Source of the DNA: Euonymus europaeus
Taxonomy: Eukaryota > Streptophyta > Magnoliopsida > Celastrales > Celastraceae
Assembly (NCBI GenBank): GCA_963580455.1
Contig: OY756969.1
Coordinates: 24,152,760-24,216,759 of the forward strand
Direction of reading: 5' to 3'
DNA length: 64,000 nt
Every line of letters begins with the position of its first letter. The first letter of the stretch is position 1. Position numbers and translations under genes: made by a program. The notes under the pieces are model-generated. The model made no database searches. It worked only from the letters and a program-made list of their open reading frames with translations, and was not told the origin of the DNA. This document shows, piece by piece, positions 9,169 to 21,793 of this stretch.

Positions 9169-12100
9169 ACGGATATTCATAAAACCGTTTACGTAAAGAA
9201 ACCACATTTCGCGGCTAACTAGGTGAAACGAGACCTACTAGCCACGAGTTCTGAAATCAAAATCCGAAACGCTAGGAGCGTAGAGCTCAAAAAGTAGTCT
9301 GAAATCAAGCTAAAAATCACCGAATTCAGAACTCGGAGTCAACGGATATTCCTAAAACCGTTTACGTAAAGAAACCACATTTTGCGGCTAAATAGGTGAA
9401 ACGAGACCAACTAGCTACGAGTTCTGAAATCAAAATCCAAAACGCCAGGATTGTAGAGCTCAAAAAGTAGTGTGAAATCAAGCTAAAAATCACCGAATTC
9501 AGAAGTCGGAGTCAACGGATATTCATAAAACTGTTTACGTAAAGAAACCACATTTCGTGGGAAACTAGGTGAAACGAGACCAACTAGCCAAGAGTTCTGA
9601 AATCAAAATCCGAAATGCCAGGATCGTAGAGCTCGAAAATTAGTGTGAAATCAAGCTAAAAATCACCGAATTCAGAACTCGGAGTCAACGGATATTCATA
9701 AAACCGTTTACGTAAAGAAACCACATTTCGCGGCTAACTAGGTGAAACGAGACCAACTACCCACGAGTTCTGAAATCAAAATCCGAAACCCCAGGATTTT
9801 AGAGCTCGAAAAGTAGTGTGAAATCAAGCTAAAAATCATCGAATTCAGAACTCGGAGTCAACGGATATTCCTAAAACCGTTTACTTAAAGAAACCACATT
9901 TGGCGGCTAAATAGGTGAAACGAGACCAACTAGCCACGAGTTCTGAAATCAAACTCCGAAATGCCAGGATCGTAGAGCTCGAAAAGTAGTGTGTAATCAA
10001 GCTAAAAATCACCGAATTCAGAACACGGAGTCAACGGATATTCATAAAACCGTTTACGTAAAGAAACCACATTTCGCGGCTAACTAGGTGAAACGAGATC
10101 TACTAGCCACGAGTTCTGAAATCAAAATCCGTACTGCCAGGATTGTAGAGCTCGAAAAGTAGTGTGAAATCAAGCTAAAAATCACCGAATTCAGAACTCG
10201 GAGTCAACGGATATTCATAAAACCGTTTACGTAAAGAAACCACATTTCGCGGCTAACTAGGTTAAACGAGACCTACTAGCCACGAGTTCTGAAATCAAAA
10301 TCCGAAACGCTAGGAGCGTAGAGCTCAAAAAGTAGTCTGAAATCAAGCTAAAAATCACCGAATTCAGAACTCGGAGTCAACGGATATTCCTAAAACTGTT
10401 TACGTAAAGAAACCACATTTTGCGGCTAAATATGTGAAACGAGACCAACTAGCTACGAGTTCTGAAATCAAAATCCAAAACGCCAGGATTGTAGAGCTCA
10501 AAAAGTAGTGTGAAATCAAGCTAAAAATCACCGAATTCAGAACTCGGAGTCAACGGATATTCATAAAACTGTTTACGTAAAGAAACCACATTTCGTGAGA
10601 AACTAGGTGAAACGAGACCAACTAGCCAAGAGTTCTGAAATCAAAATCCGAAATGCCAGGATCGTAGAGCTCGAAAATTAGTGTGAAATCAAGCTAAAAA
10701 TCACCGAATTCAGAACTCGGAGTCAACGGATATTCATAAAACCGTTTACGTAAAGAAACCACATTTCGCGGCTAACTAGGTGAAACGAGACCAACTACCC
10801 ACGAGTTCTGAAATCAAAATCCGAAACGCCAGGATTTTAGAGCTCGAAAAGTTGTGTGAAATCAAGCTAAAAATCATCGAATTCAGAACTCGGAGTCAAC
10901 GGATATTCCTAAAACCGTTTACTTAAAGAAACCACATTTGGCGGCTAAATAGGTGAAACGAGACCAACTAGCCACGAGTTCTGAAATCAAACTCCGAAAT
11001 GCCAGGATCGTAGAGCTCGAAATGTAGTGTGTAATCAAGCTAAAAATCACCGAATTCAGAACACGGAGTCAACGGATATTCATAAAACCGTTTACGTAAA
11101 GAAACCACATTTCGCGGCTAACTAGGTGAAACGAGATCTACTAGCCACGAGTTCTGAAATCAAAATCCGTAGTGCCAGGATTGTAGAGCTCGAAAAGTAG
11201 TGTGAAATCAAGCTAAAAATCACCGAATTCAGAACTCGGAGTCAACGGATATTCATAAAACCGTTTACGTAAAGAAACCACATTTCGCGGCTAACTAGGT
11301 GAAACGAGACCTACTAGCCACGAGTTCTGAAATCAAAATCCGAAACTCTAGGAGCGTAGAGCTCAAAAAGTAGTCTGAAATCAAGCTAAAAATCACCGAA
11401 TTCAGAACTCGGAGTCAACGGATATTCCTAAAACTGTTTACGTAAAGAAACCACATTTTGCGGCTAAATAGGTGAAACAAGACCAACTAGCTACGAGTTC
11501 TGAAATCAAAATCCAAAACGCCAGGATTGTAGAGCTCAAAAAGTAGTGTGAAATCAAGCTAAAAATCACCGAATTCAGAACTCGGAGTCAACGGATATTC
11601 ATAAAACCGTTTACGTAAAGAAACCACATTTCGCGGCTAACTAGGTGAAACGAGACCTACTCGCCACGAGTTCTGAAATCAAAATCCGAAATGCCAGGAT
11701 TGTAGAGCTCGAAAAGTAGTGTGAAATCAAGCTAAAAATCACCGAATTCAGAACTCGGAGTCAACGGATATTCATAAAACCGTTTACGTAAAGAAACCAC
11801 ATTTCGCGGCTAACTAGGTGAAACGAGACCAACTACCCACGAGTTCTGAAATCAAAATCCGAAAAGCCAGGATTGTAGAGCTCGAAAAGTAGTGTGAAAT
11901 CAAGCTAAAAATCATCGAATTCAGAACTCGGAGTCAACGGATATTCCTAAAACCGTTTACTTAAAGAAACCACATTTGGCGGCTAAATAGGTGAAACGAG
12001 ACCAACTAGCCAAGAGTTCTGAAATCAAACTCCGAAATGCCAGGATCGTAGAGCTCGAAAAGTAGTGTGTAATCAAGCTAAAAATCACCGAATTCAGAAC

Positions 12101-12282
12101 ACGGAGTCAACGGATATTCATAAAACCGTTTACGTAAAGAAACCACATTTCGCGGCTAACTAGGTGAAATGAGATCTACTAGCCACGAGTTCTGAAATCA
12201 AAATCCGTAGTGCCAGGATTGTAGAGCTCGAAAAGTAGTGTGAAATCAAGCTAAAAATCACCGAATTCAGAACTCGTAGTCA
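9169..12282. repeat. 6-mer HOR, 1038 bp, three copies
   Basis: Units start at 9169, 10207 and 11245, exactly 1038 bp apart. Markers in order: CCTACT with TAGGAGCG and GTAGTCTGAAATC; ATTCCT with TTTTGCGG, CTAAAT and CTAGCTACG; TTTCGTGGGAAAC (GTGAGAAAC in copy two) with GCCAAGAG; CTACCCACG with ATCATCG; ATTCCT with ACTTAAAG, TTTGGCGG, AACTCCG, GTGTAATC and AACACGG; GAGATCTACT with CCGTA. In the third copy the third monomer is replaced by a CCTACTCGCC form, so that copy is a partial mosaic. These units are the most diverged from the consensus in the window. Confidence 0.95.
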
Positions 12283-14704
12283 ACGGATATTCATAAAACC
12301 GTTTACGTAAAGAAACCACATTTCGCGGCTAACTAGGTGAAACGAGACCAACCAGCCACGAGTTCTGAAATCAAAATCCGAAACGCCAGGATTGTAGAGC
12401 TCGAAAAGTAGTGTGTAATCAACCTAAAAATCACCAAATTCAGTACTCGGAGTCAATGGATATTCATAAAACAGTTTACGTAAAGAAACCACATTTCGCG
12501 GCTAACTAGGTGAAACGAGACCTACTAGCCACGAGTTCTGAAATCAAAATCCGAAACGCCAGGATTGTAGAGCTCGAAAAGTAGTGTGAAATCAAGCTAA
12601 AAATCACCGAATTCAGAACTCGGAGTCAACGGATATTCATAAAACCGTTTACGTAAGGAGACCACATTTCGCGGCTAACTAGGTGAAACGAGACCAACTA
12701 GCCACGAGTTCTGAAATCAAAATCCGAAACGCCAGGAGCGTAGAGCTCGACAAGTAGTGTGAAATCAAGCTAAAAATCACCGAATTCAGAACTCGGAGTC
12801 AACGGATATTCCTAAAACTGTTTACGTAAAGAAACCACATTTCGCGGCTAAATAGGTGAAACGAGGCCAACTAATCACGAGTTCTAAAATCAAAATCCGA
12901 AATGCCAGGATTGTAGAGCTCAAAAAGTAGTGTGAAATCAAGCTAAAAATCACCGAATTCAGAACTCCTAGTCAAAGGATATTCATAAAACTGTTTACGT
13001 AAAGAAACCACATTTCGCGGCTTACTAGGTGAAACGAGACCAACAAGCCACGAGTTATGAAATCAAAATCCGAAATGCCAGGATTGTAGAGCTCAAAAAG
13101 TAGTGTGAAATCAAGCTAAAAATCACCGAATTCAGAACTCGGAGTCAACGGATATTCATAAAACCGTTTACGTAAAGAAACCACATTTCGCGGCTAACTA
13201 GGTGAAACGAGACCAACTAGCCACGAGTTCTGAAATCAAAATCCGAAACGCTAGGATCGTAGAGCTCGAAAATTAGTGTGAAATCAAGCTAAAAATCACC
13301 GAATTCAGAACTCGGAGTCAACTGATATTCATAAAACCGTTTACGTAAAGAAACCACATTTCATGGCTAACTAGATGAAACGAGACCTACTAGCCACGAG
13401 TTCTGAAATATAAATCCGAAATTCTATGAGCGTAGAGCTCGAAAAGTAGTGTGAAATTAAGCTAAAAATCACCGAATTCAGAACTCGGAGTCAACGGATA
13501 TTCCTAAAACCGTTTACGTAAAGAAACCACATTTCGCGGCTAACTAGGTGAAACGAGACCAACTAGCCACGAGTTCTGAAATCAAAATCCGAAATGCCAG
13601 GATCGTAGAGCTCGAAAATTAGTGTGAAATCAAGCTAAAAATCACCGAATTCAGAACTCGGAGTCAACGGATAGTCATAAAACCGTTTACGTAAAGAAAC
13701 CACATTTCGCGGCTAACTAGGTGAAACGAGACCAACTAGCTACGAGTTCTGAAATCAAAATCCGAAACGCCAGGATTGTAGAGCTCGAAAAGTAGTGTGT
13801 AATCAACCTAAAAATCACCGAATTCAGAACTCGGAGTCAATGGATATTCATAAAACCGTTTACGTAAAGAAACCACATTTCGCGGCTAACTAGGTGAAAC
13901 GAGACCTACTAGCCACGAGTACTGAAATCAAAATCCGAAACGCCAGGATTGTAGAGCTCGAAAAGTAGTGTGAAATCAAGCTAAAAATCACCGAATTCAG
14001 AACTCGGAGTCAACGGATATTCATAAAACCGTTTACGTAAAGAAACCACATTTCGCGGCTTACTAGGTGAAACGAGACCAACTAACCACGAGTTCTGAAA
14101 TCAAAATCCGAAATGCCAGGATCGTAGAGCTCGAAAATTAGTGTGAAATCAAGCTAAAAATCACCGAATTCAGAACTCGGAGTCAACGGATCTTCATAAA
14201 ACCGTTTACGTAAAGAGACCACATTTCGCGGCTAACTAGGTGAAACGAGACCAACTAGCCACGAGTTCTGAAATCAAAATCCGAAACGCCAGGAGCGTAG
14301 AGCTCGACAAGTAGTGTGAAATCAAGCTAAAAATCACCGAATTCAGAACTCGGAGTCAACGGATATTCCTAAAACTGTTTACGTAAAGAAACCACATTTC
14401 GCGGCTAAATAGGTGAAACGAGACCAACTAGCCACGAGTTCTAAAATCAAAATCCGAAATGCCAGGATTGTAGAGCTCAAAAAGTAGTGTGAAATCAAGC
14501 TAAAAATCACCGAATTCAGAACTCCTAGTCAAAGGATATTCATAAAACTGTTTACGTAAAGAAACCACATTTCGCGGCTTACTAGGTGAAACGAGACCAA
14601 CAAGCCACGAGTTATGAAATCAAAATCCGAAATGCCAGGATTGTAGAGCTCAAAAAGTAGTGTGAAATCAAGCTAAAAATCACCGAATTCAGAACTCGGA
14701 GTCA
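12283..14704. repeat. 8/9-mer HOR, nearly two copies
   Basis: 12283-12628 matches 13667-14012 (offset 1384 bp, eight monomers; shared GTGTGTAATCAACC, then ATGG with CCTACT). 12629-13147 matches 14186-14704 (offset 1557 bp, nine monomers; shared AAGAGACC or AAGGAGACC with GGAGCG and CTCGACAAG, then ATTCCT, then CTCCTAGTC, AAGG and CTTACTAGG). The offset changes because the second copy contains one additional monomer, at 14013-14185. The monomer at 13321 is unusually altered (ACTGATATT, TTTCATGGC, AAATATAAATCC, TTCTATGAGCG). Confidence 0.88.
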
Positions 14705-15396
14705 ACGGATATTCATAAAACCGTTTACGTAAAGAAACCACATTTCGCGGCTAACTAGGTGAAACGAGACCAACTAGCCACGAGTTCTGAAATCAAAATC
14801 CGAAACGCCAGGATTGTAGAGCTCGAAAAGTAGTGTGAAATCAAGCTAAAAATCACCGAATTCAGAACTCGGAGTCAACGGATATTCATAAAACCGTTTA
14901 CGTAAAGAAACCACATTTCGCGGCTAACTAGGTGAAACGAGACCAACTAGCCACGAGTTCTGAAATCAAAATCCGAAATGCCAGGATCGTAGAGCTCGAA
15001 AATTAGTGTGAAATCAAGCTAAAAATCACCGAATTCAGAACTCGGAGTCAACGGATATTCATAAAACCGTTTACGTAAAGAAACCATATTTCGCGGCTAA
15101 CTAGGTGAAACGAGACCAACTAGCCACGAGTTCTGAAATCAAAATCCGAAACGCCAGGATTGTAGAGCTCGAAAAGTAGTGTGAAATCAAGCTAAAAATC
15201 ACCGAATTCAGAACTCGGAGTCAACGGATATTCATAAAACCGTTTACGTAAAGAAACCACATTTCGCGGCTAACTAGGTGAAACGAGACCAACTAGCCAC
15301 GAGTTCTGAAATCAAAATCCGAAACGCCAGGATCGTAGAGCTCGAAAATTAGTGTGAAATCAAGCTAAAAATCACCGAATTCAGAACTCGGAGTCA
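14705..15396. repeat. A/B spacer before the second duplicated block
   Basis: Four near-consensus monomers in A, B, A, B order (the third with CATATTT). They lie where the diverged HOR region of 2-15 kb returns to near-consensus sequence and lead into the right copy of the 520-2074 block. Monomers 1-519 stand at the same place before the left copy but differ at several bases. Confidence 0.85.
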
Positions 15397-15569
15397 ACGG
15401 ATATTTATAAAACCGTTTACGTAAAGAAACCACATTTCGCGGCTAACTAGGTGAAACGAGACCAACTAGCCACGAGTTCTGAAATAAAAATGCAAAACGC
15501 CAGGATTGTAGAGCTCGAAAAGTAGTGTGAAATAAAGCTAAAAATCACCGAATTCAGAACTCGGAGTCA

Positions 15570-15913
15570 ACGGATATTCATAAAACCGTTTACGTAAAGA
15601 ACAACATTTTGCGGCTGACTTGGTGAAACGAGACCAACTAGCCACGAGTTCTGAAATCAAAATCCGAAATTCCAGGATCGTAGAGCTCGAAAAGTAGTGT
15701 GAAATAAAGCTAAAAATCACCGAATTCAGAACTCGGAGTCAACGGATATTCATAAAACCGTTTACATAAAGAACCACATTTCGCGGCTGACTTGGTGAAA
15801 CGAGACCAACTAGCCACGAGTTCTGAAATCAAAATCCGAAATGCCAGGATCGTAGAGCTCGAAAAGTATTGTGAAATCAAGCTAAAAATCACCGAATTCA
15901 GAACTCGGAGTCA
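15570..15913. repeat. Pair of 172-bp monomers (right copy)
   Basis: 15570-15741 and 15742-15913 share the missing A and CTGACTTGG with the pair at 693-1036. They contain the matching minus-strand read-through frames (15538-15720 and 15710-15892), again without gene character. The pair is found only at these two places. Confidence 0.9.
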
Positions 15914-16605
15914 ACGGATATTCATAAAACCGTTTACGTAAAGAAACCACATTTCGCGGCTAACTAGGTGAAACGAGACCTACTAGCCACGAGTTCTGAA
16001 ATCAAAATCTGAAACGCCAGGATTGTAGAGCTCGAAAAGTAGTGTGAAATCAAGCTACAAATCACCGAATTCAGAACTCGAAGTCAATGGATATTCATAA
16101 AACCGTTTACGTAAAGAAACCACATTTCGCGGCTAACTAGGTGAAACGAGACCAACTAGCCACGAGTTCTGAAATCAAAATCTGAAACGCCAGGATCGTA
16201 GAGCTCGAAAATTAGTGTGAAATCAAGCTAAAAATCACCGAATTCAGAACTCGGAGTCAACGGATATTCATAAAACCGTTTACGTAAAGAAACCACATTT
16301 CGCGGCTAACTAGGTGAAACGAGACCTACTAGCCACAATTTCTGAAATCAAAATCCGAAATGCCAGGATTGTAGAGCTCGAAAAGTAGTGTGAAATCAAG
16401 CTAAAAATCACCGAATTCAGAACTCGGAGTCAACGGATATTCATAAAACCGTTTACGTAAAGAAACCACATTTCGCGGCTAACTAGGTGAAACGAGACTA
16501 ACTAGCCACGAGTTCTGAAATCAAAATCCGAAACGCCATGATTGTAGAGCTCGAAAAGTAGTGTGAAATCAAGCTAAAAATCACCGAATTCAGAACTCGG
16601 AGTCA

Positions 16606-18681
16606 ACGGATATTCATAAAACCGTTTACGTAAAGAAACCACATTTCGCGGCTAACTAGGTGAAACGAGACCAACTAGCCACGAGTTCTGAAATCAAAAT
16701 CCGAAACGCCAGGATTGTAGAGCTCGAAAAGTAGTGTGAAATCAAGCTAAAAATCACCGAATTCAGAACTCGGAGTCAACGGATATTCATAAAACCGTTT
16801 ACGTAAAGAAACCACATTTCGCGGCTAACTAGGTGAAACGAGACCAACTAGCCACGAGTTCTGAAATCAAAATCCGAAACGCCAGGATCGTAGAGCTCGA
16901 AAATTAGTGTGAAATCAAGCTAAAAATCACCGAATTCAGAACTCGGAGTCAACGGATATTCATAAAACCGTTTACGTAAAGAAACCACATTTCGCGGCTA
17001 ACTAGGTGAAACGAGACCAACTAGCCACGAGTTCTGAAATCAAAATCCGAAACGCCAGGATTGTAGAGCTCGAAAAGTAGTGTGAAATCAAGCTAAAAAT
17101 CACCGAATTCAGAACTCGGAGTCAACGGATATTCATAAAACCGTTTACGTAAAGAAACCACATTTCGCGGCTAACTAGGTGAAACGAGACCAACTAGCCA
17201 CGAGTTCTGAAATCAAAATCCGAAACGCCAGGATCGTAGAGCTCGAAAATTAGTGTGAAATCAAGCTAAAAATCACCGAATTCAGAACTCGGAGTCAACG
17301 GATATTCATAAAACCGTTTACGTAAAGAAACCACATTTCGCGGCTAACTAGGTGAAACGAGACCAACTAGCCACGAGTTCTGAAATCAAAATCCGAAACG
17401 CCAGGATTGTAGAGCTCGAAAAGTAGTGTGAAATCAAGCTAAAAATCACCGAATTCAGAACTCGGAGTCAACGGATATTCATAAAACCGTTTACGTAAAG
17501 AAACCACATTTCGCGGCTAACTAGGTGAAACGAGACCAACTAGCCACGAGTTCTGAAATCAAAATCCGAAACGCCAGGATCGTAGAGCTCGAAAATTAGT
17601 GTGAAATCAAGCTAAAAATCACCGAATTCAGAACTCGGAGTCAACGGATATTCATAAAACCGTTTACGTAAAGAAACCACATTTCGCGGCTAACTAGGTG
17701 AAACGAGACCAACTAGCCACGAGTTCTGAAATCAAAATCCGAAACGCCAGGATTGTAGAGCTCGAAAAGTAGTGTGAAATCAAGCTAAAAATCACCGAAT
17801 TCAGAACTCGGAGTCAACGGATATTCATAAAACCGTTTACGTAAAGAAACCACATTTCGCGGCTAACTAGGTGAAACGAGACCAACTAGCCACGAGTTCT
17901 GAAATCAAAATCCGAAATGCCAGGATCGTAGAGCTCGAAAATTAGTGTGAAATCAAGCTAAAAATCACCGAATTCAGAACTCGGAGTCAACGGATATTCA
18001 TAAAACCGTTTACGTAAAGAAACCATATTTCGCGGCTAACTAGGTGAAACGAGACCAACTAGCCACGAGTTCTGAAATCAAAATCCGAAACGCCAGGATT
18101 GTAGAGCTCGAAAAGTAGTGTGAAATCAAGCTAAAAATCACCGAATTCAGAACTCGGAGTCAACGGATATTCATAAAACCGTTTACGTAAAGAAACAACA
18201 TTTCGCGGCTAACTAGGTGAAACGAGACCAACTAGCCACGAGTTCTGAAATCAAAATCCGAAACTCCAGGATCGTAGAGCTCGAAAATTAGTGTGAAATC
18301 AAGCTAAAAATCACCGAATTCAGAACTCGGAGTCAACGGATATTCATAAAACCGTTTACGTAAAGAAACCATATTTCGCGGCTAACTAGGTGAAACGAGA
18401 CCAACTAGCCACGAGTTCTGAAATCAAAATCCGAAACCCCAGGATTGTAGAGCTCGAAAAGTAGTGTGAAATCAAGCTAAAAATCACCGAATTCAGAACT
18501 CGGAGTCAACGGATATTCATAAAACCGTTTACGTAAAGAAACCACATTTCGCGGCTAACTAGGTGAAACGAGACCAACTAGCCACGAGTTCTGAAATCAA
18601 AATCCGAAACGCCAGGATCGTAGAGCTCGAAAATTAGTGTGAAATCAAGCTAAAAATCACCGAATTCAGAACTCGGAGTCA
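16606..18681. repeat. Clean A-B dimer run (346-bp period)
   Basis: Twelve monomers strictly alternate A and B at the two marker positions 111 and 126, ending in a C monomer at 18682. Several dimers are otherwise consensus; later ones add T102, CATATTT, AACAAC and AAACTCC markers. The first two monomers overlap the end of the duplicated block. Confidence 0.93.
16779..16951 (+). repeat. Reference monomer, type B
   Basis: Type B differs from type A at two linked positions, C111 (GATCG instead of GATTG) and T126 (AAAATTAG instead of AAAAGTAG). This copy has no other obvious differences. A and B are the two commonest forms and alternate over long stretches, so the basic period of much of the array is 346 bp rather than 173 bp. 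Confidence 0.93.
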
Positions 18682-18854
18682 ACGGATATTCATAAAACCG
18701 TTTACGTAAAGAAACCACATTTCGCGGCTAACTAGGTGAAACGAGACCAACTAGCCACGAGTTCTGAAATCAAAATCCGAAACGCCAGGATCGTAGAGCT
18801 CGAAAAGTAGTGTGAAATCAAGCTAAAAATCACCGAATTCAGAACTCGGAGTCA
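18163..18854. repeat. Four-monomer block shared with 3113-3805
   Basis: It carries AACAAC with AAACTCC, CATATTT with AAACCCC, B and C in that order, as in the left copy. It lacks the extra A and TTTTCG of the left copy, so this copy is closer to consensus. Confidence 0.85.
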
Positions 18855-19892
18855 ACGGATATTCATAAAACCGTTTACGTAAAGAAACCACATTTCGCGG
18901 CTAACTAGGTGAAACGAGACCAACTAGCCACGAGTTCTGAAATCAAAATCTGAAATGCCAGGATCGTAGAGCTCGAAAATTAGTGTGAAATCAAGCTAAA
19001 AATCACCGAATTCAGAACTCGGAGTCAACGGATATTCATAAAACCGTTTACGTAAAGAAACCACATTTCGCGGCTAACTAGGTGAAACGAGACCAACTAG
19101 CCACGAGTTCTGAAATCAAAATCTGAAATGCCAGGATCGTAGAGCTCGAAAATTAGTGTGAAATCAAGCTAAAAATCACCGAATTCAGAACTCGGAGTCA
19201 ACGGATATTCATAAAACCGTTTACGTAAAGAAACCACATTTCGCGGCTAACTAGGTGAAACGAGACCTACTAGCCAAGATTTCTGAAATCAAAATCCGAA
19301 ATGCCAGGATTGTAGAGCTCGAAAAGTAGTGTGAAATCAAGCTAAAAATCACCGAATTCAGAACTCGGAGTCAACGGATATTCATAAAACCGTTTACGTA
19401 AAGAAACCACATTTCGCGGCTAACTAGGTGAAACGAGACTAACTAGCCACGAGTTCTGAAATCAAAATCCGAAACGCCAGGATTGTAGAGCTCGAAAAGT
19501 AGTGTGAAATCAAGCTAAAAATCACCGAATTCAGAACTCGGAGTCAACGGATATTCATAAAACCGTTTACGTAAAGAAACCACATTTCGCGGCTAACTAG
19601 GTGAAACGAGACCAACTAGCCACGAGTTCTGAAATCAAAATCCGAAACGCCAGGATTGTAGAGCTCGAAAAGTAGTGTGAAATCAAGCTAAAAATCACCG
19701 AATTCAGAACTCGGAGTCAACGGATATTCATAAAACCGTTTACGTAAAGAAACCACATTTCGCGGCTAACTAGGTGAAACGAGACCAACTAGCCACGAGT
19801 TCTGAAATCAAAATCCGAAACGCCAGGATCGTAGAGCTCGAAAATTAGTGTGAAATCAAGCTAAAAATCACCGAATTCAGAACTCGGAGTCA
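18855..19892. repeat. Six-monomer lead-in: B-B-T-N-A-B
   Basis: The two B monomers (18855 and 19028) have AATCTGAAATGCC. The T monomer at 19201 has CCAAGATTTC. The order B, T with CCAAGATTTC, N, A, B of 19028-19892 returns at 22313-23177 with an offset of 3285 bp, which is nineteen monomers less the single-base losses of two X monomers. Confidence 0.85.
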
Positions 19893-20583
19893 ACGGATAT
19901 TCATAAAACCGTTTACGTAAAGAAACCACATTTCGCGGCTAACTAGGTGAAACGAGACCTACTAGCCACGATTTCTGAAATCAAAATCCGAAATGCCAGG
20001 ATTGTAGAGCTCGAAAAGTAGTGTGAAATCAAGCTAAAAATCACCGAATTCAGAACTCGGAGTCAACGAATATTCATAAAACCGTTTACGTAAAGAAACC
20101 ACATTTCGCGGCTAACTAGGTGAAACGAGACTACTAGCCACGAGTTCTGAAATCAAAATCCGAAACGACAGGATTGTAGAGCTCGAAAAGTAGTGTGAAA
20201 TCAAGCTAAAAATCACCGAATTCAGAACTCGGAGTCAACGGATATTCATAAAACCGTTTACGTAAAGAAACCACATTTCACGGCTAACTAGGTGAAACGA
20301 GACCAACTAGCCACGAGTTCTGAAATCAAAATCCGAAAAGCCAGGATTGTAGAGCTCGAAAAGTAGTGTGAAATCAAGCTAAAAATCACCGAATTCAGAA
20401 CTCGGAGTCAACGGATATTCATAAAACCGTTTACGTAAAGAAACCACATTTCGCGGCTAACTAGGTGAAACGAGACCAACTAGCCACGAGTTCTGAAATC
20501 AAAATCCGAAACGCCAGGATCGTAGAGCTCGAAAATTAGTGTGAAATCAAGCTAAAAATCACCGAATTCAGAACTCGGAGTCA
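19893..20583. repeat. T-X-K-B tetramer, copy 1
   Basis: A four-monomer, 691-bp unit: T, X (172 bp), K, B. This copy has AACGACAGG in X and TTTCACGG in K. It is followed by C, D and E monomers, then by copy 2 at +1210 bp. Confidence 0.93.
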
Positions 20584-21102
20584 ACGGATATTCATAAAAC
20601 CGTTTACGTAAAGAAACCACATTTCGCGGCTAACTAGGTGAAACGAGACCAACTAGCCACGAGTTCTGAAATCAAAATCCGAAACGCCAGGATCGTAGAG
20701 CTCGAAAAGTAGTGTGAAATCAAGCTAAAAATCACCGAATTCAGAACTCGGAGTCAACCGATATTCATAAAACCGTTTACGTAAAGAAACCACATTTCGC
20801 GGCTAACTAGGTGAAACGAGACCAACTAGACACGAGTTCTGAAATCAAAATCCGAAACGCCAGGATTGTAGAGCTCGAAAAGTAGTGTGAAATCAAGCTA
20901 AAAATCACCGAATTCAGAACTCGGAGTCAACGGATATTCATAAAACCGTTTACGTAAAGAAACCACATTTCGCGGCTAACTAGGTGAAACGAGACCAACT
21001 AGCCACGAGTTCTGAAACCAAAATCCGAAACACCAGGATCGTAGAGTTCGAAAATTAGTGTGAAATCAAGCTAAAAATCACCGAATTCAGAACTCGGAGT
21101 CA

Positions 21103-21793
21103 ACGGATATTCATAAAACCGTTTACGTAAAGAAACCACATTTCGCGGCTAACTAGGTGAAACGAGACCTACTAGCCACGATTTCTGAAATCAAAATCCG
21201 AAATGCCAGGATTGTAGAGCTCGAAAAGTAGTGTGAAATCAAGCTAAAAATCACCGAATTCAGAACTCGGAGTCAACGAATATTCATAAAACCGTTTACG
21301 TAAAGAAACCACATTTCGCGGCTAACTAGGTGAAACGAGACTACTAGCCACGAGTTCTGAAATCAAAATCCGAAACGCCAGGATTGTAGAGCTCGAAAAG
21401 TAGTGTGAAATCAAGCTAAAAATCACCGAATTCAGAACTCGGAGTCAACGGATATTCATAAAACCGTTTACGTAAAGAAACCACATTTCGCGGCTAACTA
21501 GGTGAAACGAGACCAACTAGCCACGAGTTCTGAAATCAAAATCCGAAAAGCCAGGATTGTAGAGCTCGAAAAGTAGTGTGAAATCAAGCTAAAAATCACC
21601 GAATTCAGAACTCGGAGTCAACGGATATTCATAAAACCGTTTACGTAAAGAAACCACATTTCGCGGCTAACTAGGTGAAACGAGACCAACTAGCCACGAG
21701 TTCTGAAATCAAAATCCGAAACGCCAGGATCGTAGAGCTCGAAAATTAGTGTGAAATCAAGCTAAAAATCACCGAATTCAGAACTCGGAGTCA
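21103..21793. repeat. T-X-K-B tetramer, copy 2
   Basis: Same order and the same one-base loss in X. With the C, D and E monomers between, copies 1 and 2 form a 7-mer HOR of 1210 bp. The D that follows (21967) has GACCTCGAAAATT at 115-127. Confidence 0.93.

Larger units (their letters stand above)
15397..16951. repeat. Duplicated 9-monomer block, right copy
   Basis: Counterpart of 520-2074 at a constant offset of 14,877 bp across all nine monomers. Besides the common markers it has private changes: ATTTTGCGG and AAATTCC in the first 172-bp monomer, TTTACATAAAG in the second, AATCTG in the CCTACT monomer, CACAATTTC in the T monomer and CGCCATGATTG in the N monomer. The copies are therefore separate in age and not simple read duplicates. 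Confidence 0.9.

Noticed and set aside
15538..15892. Two further 60-codon minus-strand open frames (15538-15720, 15710-15892)
   Set aside because: They are the duplicate-block counterparts of the frames at 661-1015 and have the same cause.
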